A stretch of 64,000 nt of DNA from Acidithiobacillus thiooxidans ATCC 19377. GTDB taxonomy: Bacteria; Pseudomonadota; Gammaproteobacteria; Acidithiobacillales; Acidithiobacillaceae. Shown one piece after another: positions 11,959 through 21,610 of the stretch. The stretch lies in the NCBI RefSeq assembly GCF_009662475.1, contig NZ_CP045571.1:1-64000 (forward strand), read 5' to 3'. Numbering within the stretch: the stretch's first letter is position 1; the number at the start of each line of letters is the position of its first letter. The translations under genes were made by a program, and so were the position numbers. The notes below the pieces were generated by a model. The model saw nothing but the letters and a program-made list of their open reading frames with translations. It was not told the origin of the DNA and ran no database searches.

Positions 11959-12702
11959 TTATGAATTTAAGGGGGTAATATGCAGTTGCTCGTCCCGGCT
12001 GTAAACCTGCGCAGGTTTTCCCCAAAGGGGGTGGTCCGGTTCGAGGGTCCGATATAATCCTGCGATGGAAACCAGTTCTGCCTCCAGTGCCATGCAAAAT
12101 ATACGGGCATTTTCATCTCCGTTGACTCCGGCCAAAGCGCGACCTCGCAGCGGTCCGTAAACATGAATGTTGCGGTCAGCGATGATTTCCGCTCCGGCGT
12201 TGACGGTTGCCATACAGACCAGATCGCCATTACGCGCGTAATTTCGTTGCCCACTGCGCACCGGGTGTTCAATCAGCAGGCTGGCAGATGGTGCTGGGCT
12301 GGGAGCAGTGGACGGCTGGCTTAAGGTTGCTTCGGGTTTTGCCGGAGCGCGCTGGGCTTGTCCACGCAATACCGGAAGGTGAAGGGATGTGGCCAGCAAC
12401 TGATGCGTTGTTGCGGCATTGCGAATGCCTACAGGCATCCAGCCTGCATCCCTTAATACCTGAATGATTTTTTCGAGAGCCAGTGGGGCTTCTTCAGGAA
12501 TGCCGCTCAGATCCAAGACCAGCGGTGATTCCTGATGGAATGCCGCAGCAGCAGGATGACGGCGGTGTTCTTCGTCAATGCGCGCCTTGAGCAAGGTCGG
12601 ATCATTACTTTCCAACTGTAAAACAGAAAGCGTAAAGACGCGTCCACTCAAGCGTAAGGGGGAAAATTCGTGAGAGCCCACTTCTGTTTTTTTAGCAGAC
12701 AT
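11959..12702 (-). CDS. minC: Septum site-determining protein MinC
   Basis: Inhibitor of FtsZ assembly, positioned by MinD. The N-terminal inhibitory domain is about residues 15-110. It is joined by a Pro/Ala/Ser-rich linker (about 125-145) to the beta-helix domain, which shows GDLVCMATVNAGAEIIADRN and VYGPLRGRALAGVNG. The length of 247 is normal. The ATG start codon overlaps a perfect parS palindrome, so ParB binding could affect min expression (inference). Confidence 0.93.
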   Translation of the reverse strand: MSAKKTEVGSHEFSPLRLSGRVFTLSVLQLESNDPTLLKARIDEEHRRHPAAAAFHQESPLVLDLSGIPEEAPLALEKIIQVLRDAGWMPVGIRNAATTHQLLATSLHLPVLRGQAQRAPAKPEATLSQPSTAPSPAPSASLLIEHPVRSGQRNYARNGDLVCMATVNAGAEIIADRNIHVYGPLRGRALAGVNGDENARIFCMALEAELVSIAGLYRTLEPDHPLWGKPAQVYSRDEQLHITPLNS

Positions 12703-12717
12703 GTTTCACGTGAAACA
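12702..12717. promoter_or_regulatory. Perfect parS centromere site
   Basis: TGTTTCACGTGAAACA is an exact match to the 16-bp ParB-binding palindrome. It lies about 12.7 kb from dnaA and about 37 kb from parAB, between fdxA and minC, touching the minC start codon. Origin-proximal parS sites are expected for a ParABS segregation system, and parA and parB are both in this window. Confidence 0.92.
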
Positions 12718-12732
12718 TTTCATGATCTCCGT

Positions 12733-13059
12733 TTATACCTCTTTCAGGAGTGGACGCTTATCGGTTTTGCCGTTCCAGGTTTCTGCATCGGGTAGAGCAC
12801 TTTTCTTGCGCAAAATGACAGGCCATTTTTTGGTGAGTTCAGCATTGATGGCGGTGAAGTCGCGCTGGTCTTCCGGCACATCGTCTTCGGCAAAAATGGC
12901 ATCTGCCGGGCATTCGGGAATACAGGCGGCGCAGTCAATACATTCGTCAGGATCAATAACCAGAAAATTGGGGCCTTCATGAAAGCATTCTACGGGACAC
13001 ACTTCTGCACAATCAGTGTATTTGCACTGGATACAGTTTTCGGTAACGACGTAAGTCAT
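12733..13059 (-). CDS. fdxA: Seven-iron ferredoxin (3Fe-4S/4Fe-4S)
   Basis: Small electron carrier of the FdxA / Azotobacter ferredoxin I type. The cysteine pattern is [19 protein letters not shown] for the first region and [14 protein letters not shown] for the second, followed by a C-terminal extension to 108 residues as usual for the family. Its redox partner is not evident here. The start overlaps the end of topA by four bases, so it is probably read on the topA transcript. Confidence 0.9.
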   Translation of the reverse strand: MTYVVTENCIQCKYTDCAEVCPVECFHEGPNFLVIDPDECIDCAACIPECPADAIFAEDDVPEDQRDFTAINAELTKKWPVILRKKSALPDAETWNGKTDKRPLLKEV

Positions 13060-15575
13060 GGGTTGTCTACTTTTTTACTGGCGCGCTTGCGTGCTGCGGG
13101 CGCGGGTTTGTCGACGGTAGTTGTTGAGGCCTTGGTGGTTTTTTTGGCTGTGGTTTTCTTTGCAGAAGCCGTTTTCGTGGTCTTTTTCGCGGTACTTTTC
13201 GCTGTCTTGCTGGCGGCTTTGCGCGCTGGAGCTTTGGCGGGCGCGGCGCGTTTTTCCCGGGGAGGAGGCGGCGTATAGTCAACCAGCAGTGCAGCAATTT
13301 CTGCTTCACTGGCGGTTACCTGAAAATGGAATCCGCATTCTGGCTGAGGACAGGCGAGTTGTTCTCCCAGTCGTTTTCCACTTTTTTCAATCATGATCGG
13401 CCAGGCACAACGTGGACAGGCTTTGGCAACCGGAGGCCCCCAGACAGCGTAAGTGCATTTTGGATAAGTGTTGCAGGAATAAAATACTTTGCCATAACGA
13501 CTGCGCTTTTCTACCAGTTCGCCTTCTCCACATTGAGGACAGGTGACGCCGGAAGACTTGGGCTGGGTCAACGGTTCAATGTGCTTACATTCCGGATAAC
13601 CACTGCAGGAAATAAAGCGCCCGTAGCGCCCGGTTTTATACACCAGGGGTTTTCCGCAGTCGGGACAGTCGCGTCCAACGGGTTCAGGGGCTTCCCGGGG
13701 CCCGTCCACAGGACGGGTGTACTTGCAATCGGGGTATCCTGAACAGGCGACAAAACGACCATGCCGTCCAAGGCGCAGAAATAGTGGCTTTCCACATTCA
13801 GGACAATTTTCGTCCATGGCTTCGCTGGTGGCTTCGGCGCGACTGACGTTGGCTTTTTCATCCAGCAAGGAGCGAAATGGTCCCCAAAATTCGTTCAGTA
13901 CCGGCCGCCATTGCTTTTCGCCACGGGAGATGGCATCCAGCTCATCTTCCATACCTGCGGTAAAGTTGTAGTCCACATAACGCTCAAAATGATTGGACAG
14001 AAAGCGTCCAACGACTCTGCCCAGATCGGTGGGCCTAAAGCGACGTTGTTCCGTTTCTACATATTCGCGATTTTGCAGGGTCTGAATAATGCTGGCGTAA
14101 GTAGAGGGCCTCCCGATGCCATGGGCTTCCAGAGTTTTTACCAGCGTCGCATCACTGTAGCGGGGTGGCGGTTCGGTAAAATGCTGTTCCGGATCTACGC
14201 CCTGAACTTGCGGCTGGTCGCCTTGTTCCAGAGGCGGGAGAATACGATTATTTTCATCTTCGTCCGTATCATCTTTCCCTTCCAGATAAACCGCCATGAA
14301 GCCGGGGAAAGTAACGGTCGAACCGTTGGCACGTAGCGTCCAGTGGGTCCCGGCATCCATGTCTACAGCGACCATATCCAGGCGGGCCGGAGCCATCTGA
14401 CAGGCGACGCTGCGTTTCCAGATCAGATCATATAGCCGCCACAAATCCTTTTCGAGAATACCCTGCAGCATTTCCGGCGTTCGACTGATGTCCGTCGGGC
14501 GCACAGCTTCATGGGCTTCCTGGGCATTTTTGGTTTTGGTTTTGTAACGACGTGGGCTTTCAGGGACAAATTCATGACCATAATGCCCGTCGATGAAACC
14601 GCGAATATCGGCAATGGCTTCTTCGGAAAGGTTGACGGCATCCGTACGCATGTAACTGATCAGGCCGACGGTTTCACTCCCAATGTTTATGCCTTCATAA
14701 AGCTGCTGGGCGACGCGCATGGTGCGGCTGGCGTTGAAACCCAGTTTGCGGGAGGCTTCCTGCTGCAGGGTGGAGGTTGTAAAAGGCGCGGCAGGCTGAC
14801 GTTGCCGGCTTTTACGCTCCACTTCGCGGACCTGAAGCGCTTGCTGCTGCATATCCGCTTCCATACTGCTGCGTATGGATTCTGCCTGGGTTTCATTGTT
14901 GATATCAAATTGTTCCAGTTTTTTGTTTTGCCAGTGCGTCAAACGCCCGGAAAACTCACTGTCGGCGTGCAGCAGGCGTGCCGCAATCGTCCAATATTCC
15001 TGGCTGACAAATGCCTCAATTTCGTCTTCCCGCTCGCAGATCAGACGCAGAGCGGCGCTTTGCACCCGACCGGCAGAAAGCCCGGGACGCACTTTGCGCC
15101 ACAGCAGCGGCGACAAATTGAAGCCCACCAGATAGTCCAAGGCGCGCCGGGCCTGTTGGGCATTGACCAGATCCATGGCGATTTCGCGGGGATTGGCAAT
15201 GGCTTCCTGCACGGCCTTTTTGGTGATTTCGTGAAAAACCACGCGCTGGGCGGGCTTGTTTCCCAACTGCTTGCGCTCGCGCAGCAGTTCTACCAAATGC
15301 CAGGAAATGGCCTCGCCTTCGCGGTCCGGATCGGTGGCGAGCCAGAGTTTATCAGCCTTGCGCAATGCCTTGATAATGGCTTCTACATGCCGTTCATTGC
15401 GCTCGATGGCTTCATAACGCATGGCAAAATCCTGCTCAGGATCAACGGCCCCTTCTTTGGGGCGAAGATCACGAACGTGACCATAAGAGGCTAGAACTTC
15501 AAAATCATCCCCGAGATATTTCTGGATGGTTTTGGCTTTGGCAGGAGATTCGACAATTACGAGCTGATGGGCCAT
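13056..15575 (-). CDS. topA: DNA topoisomerase I
   Basis: Type IA topoisomerase that relaxes negative supercoils. The TOPRIM domain has [17 protein letters not shown] and [14 protein letters not shown]. The active-site tyrosine lies in [11 protein letters not shown]. The C-terminus has four Cys4 zinc-ribbon modules ([36 protein letters not shown]). It ends with a Lys/Ala/Thr-rich tail of about 65 residues resembling histone H1, likely a non-specific DNA-binding tail. The length is 839 residues. It follows smg by 3 bases and overlaps fdxA. Confidence 0.96.
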   Translation of the reverse strand: MAHQLVIVESPAKAKTIQKYLGDDFEVLASYGHVRDLRPKEGAVDPEQDFAMRYEAIERNERHVEAIIKALRKADKLWLATDPDREGEAISWHLVELLRERKQLGNKPAQRVVFHEITKKAVQEAIANPREIAMDLVNAQQARRALDYLVGFNLSPLLWRKVRPGLSAGRVQSAALRLICEREDEIEAFVSQEYWTIAARLLHADSEFSGRLTHWQNKKLEQFDINNETQAESIRSSMEADMQQQALQVREVERKSRQRQPAAPFTTSTLQQEASRKLGFNASRTMRVAQQLYEGINIGSETVGLISYMRTDAVNLSEEAIADIRGFIDGHYGHEFVPESPRRYKTKTKNAQEAHEAVRPTDISRTPEMLQGILEKDLWRLYDLIWKRSVACQMAPARLDMVAVDMDAGTHWTLRANGSTVTFPGFMAVYLEGKDDTDEDENNRILPPLEQGDQPQVQGVDPEQHFTEPPPRYSDATLVKTLEAHGIGRPSTYASIIQTLQNREYVETEQRRFRPTDLGRVVGRFLSNHFERYVDYNFTAGMEDELDAISRGEKQWRPVLNEFWGPFRSLLDEKANVSRAEATSEAMDENCPECGKPLFLRLGRHGRFVACSGYPDCKYTRPVDGPREAPEPVGRDCPDCGKPLVYKTGRYGRFISCSGYPECKHIEPLTQPKSSGVTCPQCGEGELVEKRSRYGKVFYSCNTYPKCTYAVWGPPVAKACPRCAWPIMIEKSGKRLGEQLACPQPECGFHFQVTASEAEIAALLVDYTPPPPREKRAAPAKAPARKAASKTAKSTAKKTTKTASAKKTTAKKTTKASTTTVDKPAPAARKRASKKVDNP

Positions 15576-15578
15576 AGG

Positions 15579-16016
15579 TCAGTGCAGTATCCGGGTTCCG
15601 TCTGTGTCCAGTAAGGCGTCTACCCAGAGTGCTTCCGGGCCGGGATCGTTGGCCATTACCATGAAGGCAACCCAGTCAAGGGTTTCCATATCCATATCCT
15701 CAAGGTCGAGGGCCAGTAAGCGATCAATGATCCGCTCCCGCATGGCGCCGTTAATGACGCCTAGGCGTTCCCAGTCATGCAGTTGACCGCGTGCTGCCAC
15801 AGAAAGGTTCTGCAGCTCGTAGGGATGATAGGCGCGCAGCGCTCGGGGACTGGTATCTTCCTGTTCTTCAACAGCAAAACCTTCCATCCAGTCGAGGGCG
15901 CGCTGAATGTCCGCGTCGGGAAAACCCACGGCACGAAGATGATCTTCAATGACCGCGTCGTCTTCGTCGTCGAGGTGATCCAGTAGGTATGTAATTATGT
16001 CTATGACGTCTTCCAT
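15579..16016 (-). CDS. smg: Smg / DUF494 family protein
   Basis: A 145-residue acidic protein matching the Smg family (DUF494): EDVIDIITYLLDHL at the N-terminus and a conserved C-terminal part with LDWVAFMVMAN. The family is usually found between dprA and topA, as here, and its function is unknown. It is 10 bases after dprA and 3 before topA, clearly in the same transcript. Confidence 0.88.
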   Translation of the reverse strand: MEDVIDIITYLLDHLDDEDDAVIEDHLRAVGFPDADIQRALDWMEGFAVEEQEDTSPRALRAYHPYELQNLSVAARGQLHDWERLGVINGAMRERIIDRLLALDLEDMDMETLDWVAFMVMANDPGPEALWVDALLDTDGTRILH

Positions 16017-16026
16017 GCCAGAGCCT

Positions 16027-17124
16027 TCAGGGTGCAGGAGGGAGGCGACAGAACCGGCCGCCGGGGCTGGCCGTGAGGTAACCTGATATTTCCATTTCCA
16101 AGAGGATGGCCGAAAGCTCGCCCAGCGTCAATCCACAACGCGTAGCAATTTCTTCTGCTGTCAGCGGATCAAAGTTCATGGCTGCCCAGACTTTCGCCTG
16201 ATGGGGATCGTCAGGTTGCCAATGATCCGCTGCTGTTACCGGTCGGGCCTGGCATAATGCGCCAAATAGCGGCCCCAGCTCGCTCAACACATCCTCGGCA
16301 CTTTCCACCAGTTTGGCACCGTCACGAATCAGACGATGCGGACCTCGGGACAGCGGTGAGTGGATCGAACCGGGTACCGCAAATACTTCTCGCCCCTGCT
16401 CCATAGCCAGGCGGGCAGTAATCAGGGAGCCGCTGTTTTCTGCCGCCTCAACAATCAGTACCCCCAGACTGAGTCCGCTGATGATGCGGTTGCGACGTGG
16501 AAACAGGCCACTATGCGGTCCGGTTTCCGGGGCCTGTTCACTGACGAGCAGGCCATGCTCGATAATCTGGTGCGCTAACTGTAAATGCGTGCGCGGATAA
16601 ATCAGATCGGCACCGGTGCCCAGTACGGCAACAGTGCCGCTGACTAGTGCACCGCGATGGGCGGCAGCGTCAATGCCCAAGGCCAGGCCACTGGTAATGA
16701 TCAGCCCGGTTTCACCAAGACTACGGGCAAAAGCCTCGGCGGTAGCTGCCCCTACAGCCGTTGCCGAGCGGCTGCCGACAATAGCCAGCATGGGCTGGTT
16801 CAGACAGGAACGCTGTCCCCGAATAAATAACAGGGGCGGTGGGTCGGGAATTTGTCGCAGCAAAGGCGGATAATCGGGATCCGTCCAGCGACATAAATCC
16901 GTATCGGGACTATTCAGCCAGCGCCGGTCAGCAGGACGGATAAGGTCTTCGGGGTCTTTTTGCAGAGCCTGGATCTGCTTTGCGGACAAACCGAGGTCTT
17001 GTAACAGGCCGGCCCCCGTTTGAAAGCAGGCGGCGGCATGGCTAAATCGCTCCAGTAAAGCCTGTTGCCGCTGTGGCCCCAAACCGTTAATTCGGCAAAG
17101 TGCCAGCCAGGCGGCATCAGACAT
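16027..17124 (-). CDS. dprA: DNA-processing protein DprA
   Basis: Binds incoming single-stranded DNA and loads RecA during transformation. It has the DprA/Smf Rossmann fold with VGSRSATAVGAATAEAF, TSGLALGIDAAAHRGAL, AVLGTGADLIYP and FPRRNRIISGLS. A C-terminal winged-helix module (LTAEEIATRCGLTLGELSAIL) and an N-terminal helix-hairpin-helix-like region are present. The length of 365 is normal. Its first base is the last base of the upstream LysM gene frame, so translation is probably coupled. Confidence 0.93.
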   Translation of the reverse strand: MSDAAWLALCRINGLGPQRQQALLERFSHAAACFQTGAGLLQDLGLSAKQIQALQKDPEDLIRPADRRWLNSPDTDLCRWTDPDYPPLLRQIPDPPPLLFIRGQRSCLNQPMLAIVGSRSATAVGAATAEAFARSLGETGLIITSGLALGIDAAAHRGALVSGTVAVLGTGADLIYPRTHLQLAHQIIEHGLLVSEQAPETGPHSGLFPRRNRIISGLSLGVLIVEAAENSGSLITARLAMEQGREVFAVPGSIHSPLSRGPHRLIRDGAKLVESAEDVLSELGPLFGALCQARPVTAADHWQPDDPHQAKVWAAMNFDPLTAEEIATRCGLTLGELSAILLEMEISGYLTASPGGRFCRLPPAP

Positions 17125-18191
17125 TATTTTTGCACAGTGCCATCGGCTGAGGCAGGACTGTGAATTGCATCTCCCAGGCGGATGCTCTGACTGGCCATGG
17201 TGATGACTGCATAGGAAACCGAGGGGAAAACCCGGAACACCATGATATCGCCGATGGTTTGGTCCGGCAGTGTAAAGGCCTTGCCGGTAACCGCATTGGT
17301 CGTTACCCCACTACGCTGGATCTGCAGGATATTACCGGGCTTGAGATCATCCCGGGCACCCTGATCAATGATGACTACCTGACCGACGGTCAGCGCCGGG
17401 TTCCCATCCAGTTGGCCAATGATATGACCCGCGACAGCATGGAGGGGTGCACTGGGAAAATAATGAGGGATTGCCGTTGTGACGACGGGTACCAGGCGTG
17501 CACCAAGATCAATTTCTTTGCGGAGTTTGGTGATTTGCACCGCAGCGTGATGACCACTCTGGGTGACCGTCACTTGCCCCAGGTCTTCCAGAGCATAGCC
17601 TAAAGAACGATGGGTTTTGGCCTGGAATAACTCCGGTCCCAGGGTGACGACTTGGTAGCGGCTGCCAACAGAGGCTTTTTCCAGTCCGACTGTGTAGAGC
17701 GTATCCCCGGTCACATAGGTGGGTCTTTGCTTGGCGGCTGCAGCCAGATAAGGCAGTTGCGCGAAGACTTTTTTACTGTCGATTACTCCGGGAGTACCGA
17801 GAAAGGGCATCACTTCACCAGTAGAAACCGAGGGTACAGCCTCTTTCGACATTTGTGGACGCAGCTCCACAAAATTGCTTCCGTTTTCACTGAAAGACGA
17901 TGCGAGACCCAGTTCGGGTTCACCATTGGCCCCATAGTGGATGACAATGCGATCGCCGGGATAAATCAGGTTGGGGTTTTGAATGTAGGGATTTTTATGC
18001 CATATCTGTGGCCACTGCCAGGGATGAACCAGAAAATGGCCGGCAATGCCCCAGAGGGTATCTCCAGGTTTTACGGTATAACTTTGTTGTGTGCGCAGTT
18101 GAATACCGGCAGGCGCCGCCTGGGCCATTACCGGAGCCAGGGCGCTCAGGCCGAGGGTAAAAACAAGGTTGCGCCATATGTGTTTGTACAT
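17124..18191 (-). CDS. LysM-domain protein, probably periplasmic
   Basis: A 355-residue protein with an N-terminal signal peptide (hydrophobic run ending in APVMAQA) and one LysM peptidoglycan-binding domain at about 37-90 (YTVKPGDTLWGIAGHF, then NLIYPGDRIVI). The remainder is unassigned and resembles proteins found upstream of dprA in many gammaproteobacteria. The start at 18191 has GGAG about 10 bases upstream. It is divergent from def and first gene of a long minus-strand run. Confidence 0.87.
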   Translation of the reverse strand: MYKHIWRNLVFTLGLSALAPVMAQAAPAGIQLRTQQSYTVKPGDTLWGIAGHFLVHPWQWPQIWHKNPYIQNPNLIYPGDRIVIHYGANGEPELGLASSFSENGSNFVELRPQMSKEAVPSVSTGEVMPFLGTPGVIDSKKVFAQLPYLAAAAKQRPTYVTGDTLYTVGLEKASVGSRYQVVTLGPELFQAKTHRSLGYALEDLGQVTVTQSGHHAAVQITKLRKEIDLGARLVPVVTTAIPHYFPSAPLHAVAGHIIGQLDGNPALTVGQVVIIDQGARDDLKPGNILQIQRSGVTTNAVTGKAFTLPDQTIGDIMVFRVFPSVSYAVITMASQSIRLGDAIHSPASADGTVQK

Positions 18192-18281
18192 GTAATGATC
18201 TCCGCTGGACTTCCGCAGGGGATAGTATTAGTCCAAGATACGTTTTTTGCCGGATAGCCCTTCATTAATTTGGTGGTAAAA

Positions 18282-18785
18282 ATGTCGCTCCTGAAAATAC
18301 TCGAATTTCCCGATCAGCGCCTCAAGAATATGGCGCAGCCTATTGTCCGGGTGGACAAGCAGGTTCAGCAGCTTGCCGATGACATGGCGGAAACCATGTA
18401 CGATGCTCCGGGGATCGGTTTGGCGGCTCCTCAGGTGGCCGCCGGACAACGCCTGATTGTCGTGGATGTTTCTGAAAATCGCAATGATTTGATGGTGCTG
18501 GTGAACCCCGAAATCATCGCCCATAGTGGCGAGGAAGAAATGAAAGAAGGTTGTCTGTCGGTTCCCGGTGTTCTGGAAACGGTTCGGCGGGCCGAAAAAA
18601 TTACCCTGCGGGCAACGACCGTACAGGGGAAACTCATTGAGCTCGAAGCTGATGGCCTGCTGGCGGTATGCATTCAGCATGAAATTGATCATCTCAATGG
18701 CACCTTGTTTGTGGATCATCTGTCGCGCCTGAAACAGAATCTGATCCGTCGCAAGGCGGAAAAGCGGGTGCGTCAGGGTGAGTAA
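18282..18785 (+). CDS. def: Peptide deformylase
   Basis: Metalloenzyme that removes the formyl group from new proteins. The three conserved motifs are present: [16 protein letters not shown] (metal Cys) and QHEIDHLNG (metal His residues). The length of 167 residues is standard. An in-frame TTG at 18270 would add four residues, but the ATG at 18282 gives the normal N-terminus [10 protein letters not shown]. It overlaps fmt by 8 bases, the usual partner. Confidence 0.96.
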   Translation: MSLLKILEFPDQRLKNMAQPIVRVDKQVQQLADDMAETMYDAPGIGLAAPQVAAGQRLIVVDVSENRNDLMVLVNPEIIAHSGEEEMKEGCLSVPGVLETVRRAEKITLRATTVQGKLIELEADGLLAVCIQHEIDHLNGTLFVDHLSRLKQNLIRRKAEKRVRQGE

Positions 18786-19713
18786 ACGCATTGTTTTTGC
18801 GGGAACTCCAGAATTCGCCCGCATCGTTCTTGAAGAATTACTGGTCGGTCCAGAGGTTCTGGTGGGGGTATTGACGCAGCCCGACCGACCTGCCGGGCGC
18901 GGCCGCCATCTGCAGGAAAGCCCGGTCAAGCAATTGGCCAGGGAGGCGGGTATTCCGGTTTTTCAGCCGGAGTCCTGCAAAACTCCCGAGGCTCTGGATT
19001 TGTTGCGCAGCCTGCAGCCGGATCTCCTGATTGTCGTGGCCTATGGACAGATACTTCCGCAGACAGTTCTCGATACACCCCGCCTTGGCGCCATTAATGT
19101 CCACGCCAGTCTGTTACCCGCCTGGCGTGGTGCCGCCCCCATTGCCCGCGCCATTGCTGCCGGAGACGCGGAAAGCGGGGTGGCCATTATGCAAATGGAA
19201 GCCGGGCTGGATTCTGGACCGGTGCTAAACGTACTTACCTGTCCCATACATCCTGAAGACACGGCGGCCAGCCTCCATGATCGTCTGGCACTGCTGGGCA
19301 AAGCCGCCTTGCGGCAGGCTCTGGACGCGCTCTGGGCAGGGACCGCAACAGCACTGGTTCAGGATGAAAGCCGGGTAAGCTACGCGCGTAAGCTGAAGAA
19401 AGAAGAAGCCTTGCTGGACTGGCAGCTTCCCGCTGCAATGCTGGACCGTCAGGTGCGCGCCTTTAATCCCAGCCCCATTGCGCATACGCTGTTTCGGGAG
19501 AAAGGATTGCGCGTCTGGCAAGTCAGACCGATAGCGACAACGGTGGATATTGCGCCAGGAAGCATCACCGCCATCCACAAGGAGAGTTTCACGGTAGCCT
19601 GTGGTGACGGGCAACTCGAATTGCTGCTTTTGCAACCGGCGGGCAAGGGAAAACTCAGCGCGGGAGATTTCATCCGTGGATATCATCCTGTGCAGGGAGA
19701 AAAGTTGGGATGA
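18778..19713 (+). CDS. fmt: Methionyl-tRNA formyltransferase
   Basis: Formylates initiator Met-tRNA. Family signatures are FAGTPEFA at the N-terminus, the catalytic region [17 protein letters not shown], and [12 protein letters not shown]. The length of 311 is standard. The start is GTG, overlapping the def stop, and the stop overlaps the rsmB start (ATGA), so def-fmt-rsmB are coupled. Confidence 0.96.
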   Translation: MSKRIVFAGTPEFARIVLEELLVGPEVLVGVLTQPDRPAGRGRHLQESPVKQLAREAGIPVFQPESCKTPEALDLLRSLQPDLLIVVAYGQILPQTVLDTPRLGAINVHASLLPAWRGAAPIARAIAAGDAESGVAIMQMEAGLDSGPVLNVLTCPIHPEDTAASLHDRLALLGKAALRQALDALWAGTATALVQDESRVSYARKLKKEEALLDWQLPAAMLDRQVRAFNPSPIAHTLFREKGLRVWQVRPIATTVDIAPGSITAIHKESFTVACGDGQLELLLLQPAGKGKLSAGDFIRGYHPVQGEKLG

Positions 19714-21008
19714 GTAAAAAACCAAATCACCAGGGAAGCCCCGGCATGCCCGGCGGAACCCTGCTGCGGCAAGCAGCCATCAAGGTATTGCAAGCCGTGG
19801 ATGAAGGCGAAAAAGTGGATCAGGCCCTGGCCGCTACGACAGTCAGCGGCCCGGAGCGCGCCACATTGCAGTGGCTGGTGCTGGGAACCTTGCGGGAATA
19901 TTTGTTACTGCAGAAATTATCCGGATTACTGCTGCGCAAAAGCTGGCGGGAAGAAGACCAGAATCTGGGTTTTCTTCTGCATCTGGCACTTTTTGAATTG
20001 CGGCATGGACAGCGCCCCGCTTTTGCGGTGGTGAACGATTGGGTGGAGATGGTCGAAACCCTCCAGAAAACCTGGGCTAAGGGTCTGATGAATGCGGTTT
20101 TGCGCCGCTTTCTGCGTGAACGTGAAGCCCTGGAAGCGCAATTAGCGGATCCTGATCTGAGTCATCCGGCCTGGCTGGCCGCGCGCCTCAGGGAAGCCTA
20201 TCCGGAAGAATGGTCAGCCATAGCCGCCGCCAACAATCGTCCCGCACCCCTCTGGCTGCGCGTCAATACGCAGCGGGTCAGCCCGGAAAACTACCGCGAG
20301 TTGCTGCTGGCACAAGGTTTGTCCTGTCATGGGGTGGACTGGAGTGACGCCGCTCTTTGTCTTCCCGAAAGCATTCCGGTCGCCACGCTTCCGGGTTGGG
20401 ACGCGGGCTGGGTGGCCGTGCAGGATGCGGCGGCCCAGATGGCCGCGCACATTCTGGCTCCCCAATCCGAAGAACGAATACTGGATGCTTGTGCCGCACC
20501 GGGAGGAAAAACTGCGCATCTTTGGGCATTGGGCGCACGCCGTCTGGATGCCTTGGACCGCTCTGCAGAACGTCTCCAGAAATTACGGGAAGCGCTATTC
20601 CGGCAGGGGGCTATTGCCCATCTCCAGGCTGCCGATGCGGGTGATCCGGAAAGCTGGTGGAATGGTGAACCATATGACGCCATTCTCCTGGATGCGCCCT
20701 GTACGGGCGTTGGCGTCATTCGCCGGCATCCCGATATCCGCCTGCGCCGTCAAGCCGAAGATGTCCAGCAGGCCGTGGCCCAACAGCAACGCCTTCTAGA
20801 GGCATTATGGGGTTGTTTGCGCCCTGGCGGTCGTCTTCTTTATGCGACCTGTTCGATTCTGCCCGAAGAAAATCTGTTGCAGATTCGGGCGTTTCTGGCA
20901 CGCCACGAGGATGCCCGCCAGCAGGCCCATCCCCTCACCGGACAACATTTGCCGGGTCAGAATGACATGGATGGTTTTTACTATGCCCTCCTGGTGAAAG
21001 CTGGATGA
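19710..21008 (+). CDS. rsmB: 16S rRNA m5C967 methyltransferase RsmB
   Basis: SAM-dependent RNA methyltransferase with an N-terminal NusB-like RNA-binding domain. Its Rossmann fold carries LDACAAPGGKTAHL (SAM binding), LDAPCTGVGVIRRHPDI and YATCSILPEEN, which holds the catalytic cysteine. The length of 432 residues is typical. It sits in the def-fmt-rsmB order and overlaps the next gene by four bases. Confidence 0.95.
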   Translation: MSKKPNHQGSPGMPGGTLLRQAAIKVLQAVDEGEKVDQALAATTVSGPERATLQWLVLGTLREYLLLQKLSGLLLRKSWREEDQNLGFLLHLALFELRHGQRPAFAVVNDWVEMVETLQKTWAKGLMNAVLRRFLREREALEAQLADPDLSHPAWLAARLREAYPEEWSAIAAANNRPAPLWLRVNTQRVSPENYRELLLAQGLSCHGVDWSDAALCLPESIPVATLPGWDAGWVAVQDAAAQMAAHILAPQSEERILDACAAPGGKTAHLWALGARRLDALDRSAERLQKLREALFRQGAIAHLQAADAGDPESWWNGEPYDAILLDAPCTGVGVIRRHPDIRLRRQAEDVQQAVAQQQRLLEALWGCLRPGGRLLYATCSILPEENLLQIRAFLARHEDARQQAHPLTGQHLPGQNDMDGFYYALLVKAG

Positions 21009-21610
21009 CCTCTGTGCTGGTTTTTGCGCGAGCGGGTGGCATGATGCGCAAGCGCGGCGCGGTTTGGCTGGGCCTGATCCTGGGCTTGTGGTGTTTTGTG
21101 GGTTCTGGCTGGGCTTTGGCAGGTACCGCGTTTCACGTGGAACAGTTACAGGTCGCGCCAGAAATGAACCGGGTGAAAATCAATGCTCAGGTGCAAATCA
21201 CTAAAGAAGACCTGCTGCAGGAAATTCTCGATCAGGGCCAGACCCTGATCTGGGTCGTAAAAGCGGAATGGCGGGAACCCGAACCATTTTCCTTTATTAC
21301 CGGTCTGGGCACCCATGCGCAAAAAGAAGCCCGCTGGCAAATTCACTATTATCCGCTGACCAATCAATACGCACTGAAAAATGCAGCAGGCACCATGCGC
21401 TTATTCAATCATTGGCAGGATGTTGTCAGCGTCCTGAAGCAGATTCATGATTTCGAGTTGCCTTTGCAACAGGGCGCGGCACGGGGACGGGTAGCGCTGC
21501 GGGTTTATGTGGATATACAGGCTCTGCCTGTCCCTCTGCGCCTGCGTGCATTGCTGGATCACTGGAAACTGGAGTCCCCATGGACCGTCAGCGCGCTCCT
21601 TTCAAACTGA
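21005..21610 (+). CDS. DUF4390 family exported protein
   Basis: A 201-residue protein with a signal-like hydrophobic segment (GAVWLGLILGLWCFVGSGWA) and an extracytoplasmic remainder. It matches the DUF4390 family, commonly located between rsmB and ntrY. Function is unknown; the context suggests a link to NtrY sensing (inference). ATG 21005 overlaps rsmB; ATG 21041 would shorten the positively charged leader and is also possible. The end overlaps ntrY by 31 bases. A parS-like sequence lies inside it. Confidence 0.8.
   Translation: MTSVLVFARAGGMMRKRGAVWLGLILGLWCFVGSGWALAGTAFHVEQLQVAPEMNRVKINAQVQITKEDLLQEILDQGQTLIWVVKAEWREPEPFSFITGLGTHAQKEARWQIHYYPLTNQYALKNAAGTMRLFNHWQDVVSVLKQIHDFELPLQQGAARGRVALRVYVDIQALPVPLRLRALLDHWKLESPWTVSALLSN
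21129..21144. promoter_or_regulatory. parS-like site (14 of 16)
   Basis: CGTTTCACGTGGAACA differs from the perfect parS by two bases (positions 1 and 12). It lies inside the DUF4390 gene. Natural parS sites with two mismatches are often bound by ParB, but one occurrence could be chance. Confidence 0.45.
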
